Below are positions 29,948 through 30,321 of a DNA stretch of 30,321 nt, piece after piece; the first letter of the stretch is position 1, and every line of letters begins with the position of its first letter. This DNA comes from Bilophila wadsworthia ATCC 49260 (GTDB taxonomy: Bacteria > Desulfobacterota > Desulfovibrionia > Desulfovibrionales > Desulfovibrionaceae). The stretch lies in the NCBI RefSeq assembly GCF_000701705.1, contig NZ_JNJP01000048.1, forward strand, positions 1-30,321, written 5' to 3'. The translations under genes were made by a program, and so were the position numbers. The notes below the pieces were generated by a model. The model was not told the origin of the DNA. It saw only the letters and a program-made list of their open reading frames with translations, and searched no databases.

Positions 29948-29993
29948 AAGGCGCACCACAAAACCTCAATTTTGGAGGTATGTGATGCGCCTT
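29948..29993 (-). terminator. Terminator downstream of the tRNA-Glu fragment
   Basis: On the minus strand AAGGCGCATCACATACCTC and GAGGTTTTGTGGTGCGCCTT pair with small internal mismatches around CAAAATT and are followed by TTGTATT. It lies 12 bases after the tRNA 3' end, where a tRNA transcript would end. Confidence 0.6.
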
Positions 29994-30004
29994 CAGATGT
30001 CTGT

Positions 30005-30057
30005 TGGCGTCCCCAAGCGGATTTGAACCGCTGTTGACGGCGTGAAAGGCCGTATGT
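30005..30057 (-). tRNA. tRNA-Glu(TTC) 3' portion, probable integration site
   Basis: The minus strand reads the anticodon arm ACGGC-CTTTCAC-GCCGT (anticodon TTC), the variable loop, the T arm GCGG-TTCAAAT-CCGC, and the 3' acceptor strand ending TGGGGAC-G-CCA. The expected 5' acceptor strand and D arm (starting GTCCCCA) are not found to the right; instead ACATACGG, TCTAGAAAG and a hairpin follow. A 3' tRNA fragment next to an integrase gene is the usual trace of integration at a tRNA. The element would extend to the right and the intact tRNA would lie at its far end. Confidence 0.75.
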
Positions 30058-30070
30058 CTTTCTAGCTACT

Positions 30071-30098
30071 AGTCTTTGATTCTCAAAGACTTTTTTTT
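30071..30098 (+). terminator. Hairpin with T8 next to the tRNA fragment
   Basis: AGTCTTTGA and TCAAAGACT form a perfect 9-bp stem around TTC and are followed by eight T. It lies between the tRNA fragment and the integrase gene, possibly insulating the integrase from read-through. Confidence 0.65.
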
Positions 30099-30142
30099 TA
30101 CCTACATGCGAATTTTTCTCTATATACCGCATGAGGTAAGAA

Positions 30143-30321
30143 ATGGCAATACTGAAAGACGCTTGGCAACTTTATAATTCTTTAACTCTTTGTGATGACT
30201 CAAAAAAGGGAGTAAGAACCGAACTCCGTAGGTGGGAGCTTCACCTCTCTCACCTCGAACAGAGAGAAATTAGCTCTATAAAAAAACTCGATCTCGCTCG
30301 GCTCCGCTGCCATCTCGAAAA
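30143..30321 (+). CDS. N-terminus of a second integrase-like protein (cut by window edge)
   Basis: ATG 30143 with GAGG 5-9 bases before it opens a frame to the window end. The 59 visible residues (MAILKDAWQLYNSLTLCDDS, KKGVRTELRRWELHLSHLEQ, REISSIKKLDLARLRCHLEK) resemble the start of the core-binding domain of phage-type tyrosine recombinases. The catalytic domain lies outside the window. Its place beside a tRNA 3' fragment supports the call. Identity as an integrase is likely but not proven by the visible part. Confidence 0.6.
   Translation, partial: MAILKDAWQLYNSLTLCDDSKKGVRTELRRWELHLSHLEQREISSIKKLDLARLRCHLE

Noticed and set aside
29849..30037. 62-codon plus-strand ORF with GGAGG before its start
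   Set aside because: Its second half runs through the tRNA terminator and the tRNA fragment, so coding is improbable despite the good ribosome-binding site.

Overview
ORGANISM AND SETTING. Nothing in the window names the host. A two-domain desulfoferrodoxin (superoxide reductase), a C_GCAxxG_C_C protein and the GC-rich, strongly Shine-Dalgarno-led genes fit an anaerobic sulfite/sulfate-reducing member of the Desulfovibrionales (Desulfovibrio or Bilophila type); this is an inference. The region is accessory DNA. It holds an IS200/IS605 transposase end, a ParA plus ribbon-helix-helix pair, an ArdB/KlcA antirestriction gene, two tyrosine recombinases (one cut by the right edge), a tRNA-Glu 3' fragment that looks like an attachment site, topoisomerase III, a ParB-like protein and RdgC.

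LAYOUT. 1-4100: mobile-element backbone (IS200 end, small lipoprotein, RHH protein, ParA, palindrome cluster, ArdB/KlcA, small genes, integrase). 4170-4610: cassette scrap and AraC-family relic. 4986-6218: MFS transporter. 6553-16235: an array of partial genes that all start at the same internal codon (Val-Tyr-Pro-Glu-Leu) of a phage-tail-collar-like protein. Two AT-rich defence-type inserts interrupt it: a DGQHR/DndB-like gene with a frameshifted partner (8469-10343), and a TIR-STAND-TPR gene (11150-13606). 16464-16862: superoxide reductase. 18473-23189: C_GCAxxG_C_C protein, ABC importer, BioB-like radical SAM enzyme and TrmO-like protein. 23278-24442: two more cassettes. 24547-29231, minus strand: ParB-like protein, topB, a 26-codon ORF, rdgC and the only collar gene with a start, a ribosome-binding site and a signal peptide. 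30005-30321: tRNA fragment and a new integrase.

MAIN INTERPRETATION. The collar-domain sequences look like a silent-cassette/expression-locus system. One secreted protein gene at 24547-25127 has a constant N-terminus. About a dozen donor copies lack promoter, start and signal peptide but keep the variable C-terminal part. The expressed copy is a mosaic of donor segments. The gene immediately upstream in its operon is rdgC, whose homologue is known to take part in gonococcal pilin antigenic variation. The current expressed copy is off-frame by one base in a G tract, so its C-terminus is mistranslated at present; this could be phase variation or a sequencing error.

SECOND LAYER. Five intercassette elements of two sequence families (8085-8308, 13870-14400, 14779-15208, 15570-16086, 23623-24055) share one plan on the minus strand: a leader with AAGGAG(G), an ORF of about 30 codons encoding a basic amphipathic peptide (conserved core M-Y, K-A-A-x-W, R-L), a long hairpin, then a terminator that stops transcription before it enters the neighbouring cassette. 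Type A elements also carry long palindromes. One of these contains the 14-mer TACATATTTATGTA that also lies in the parA promoter region. Antisense control, a type I toxin-like peptide and RHH-protein binding are hypotheses.
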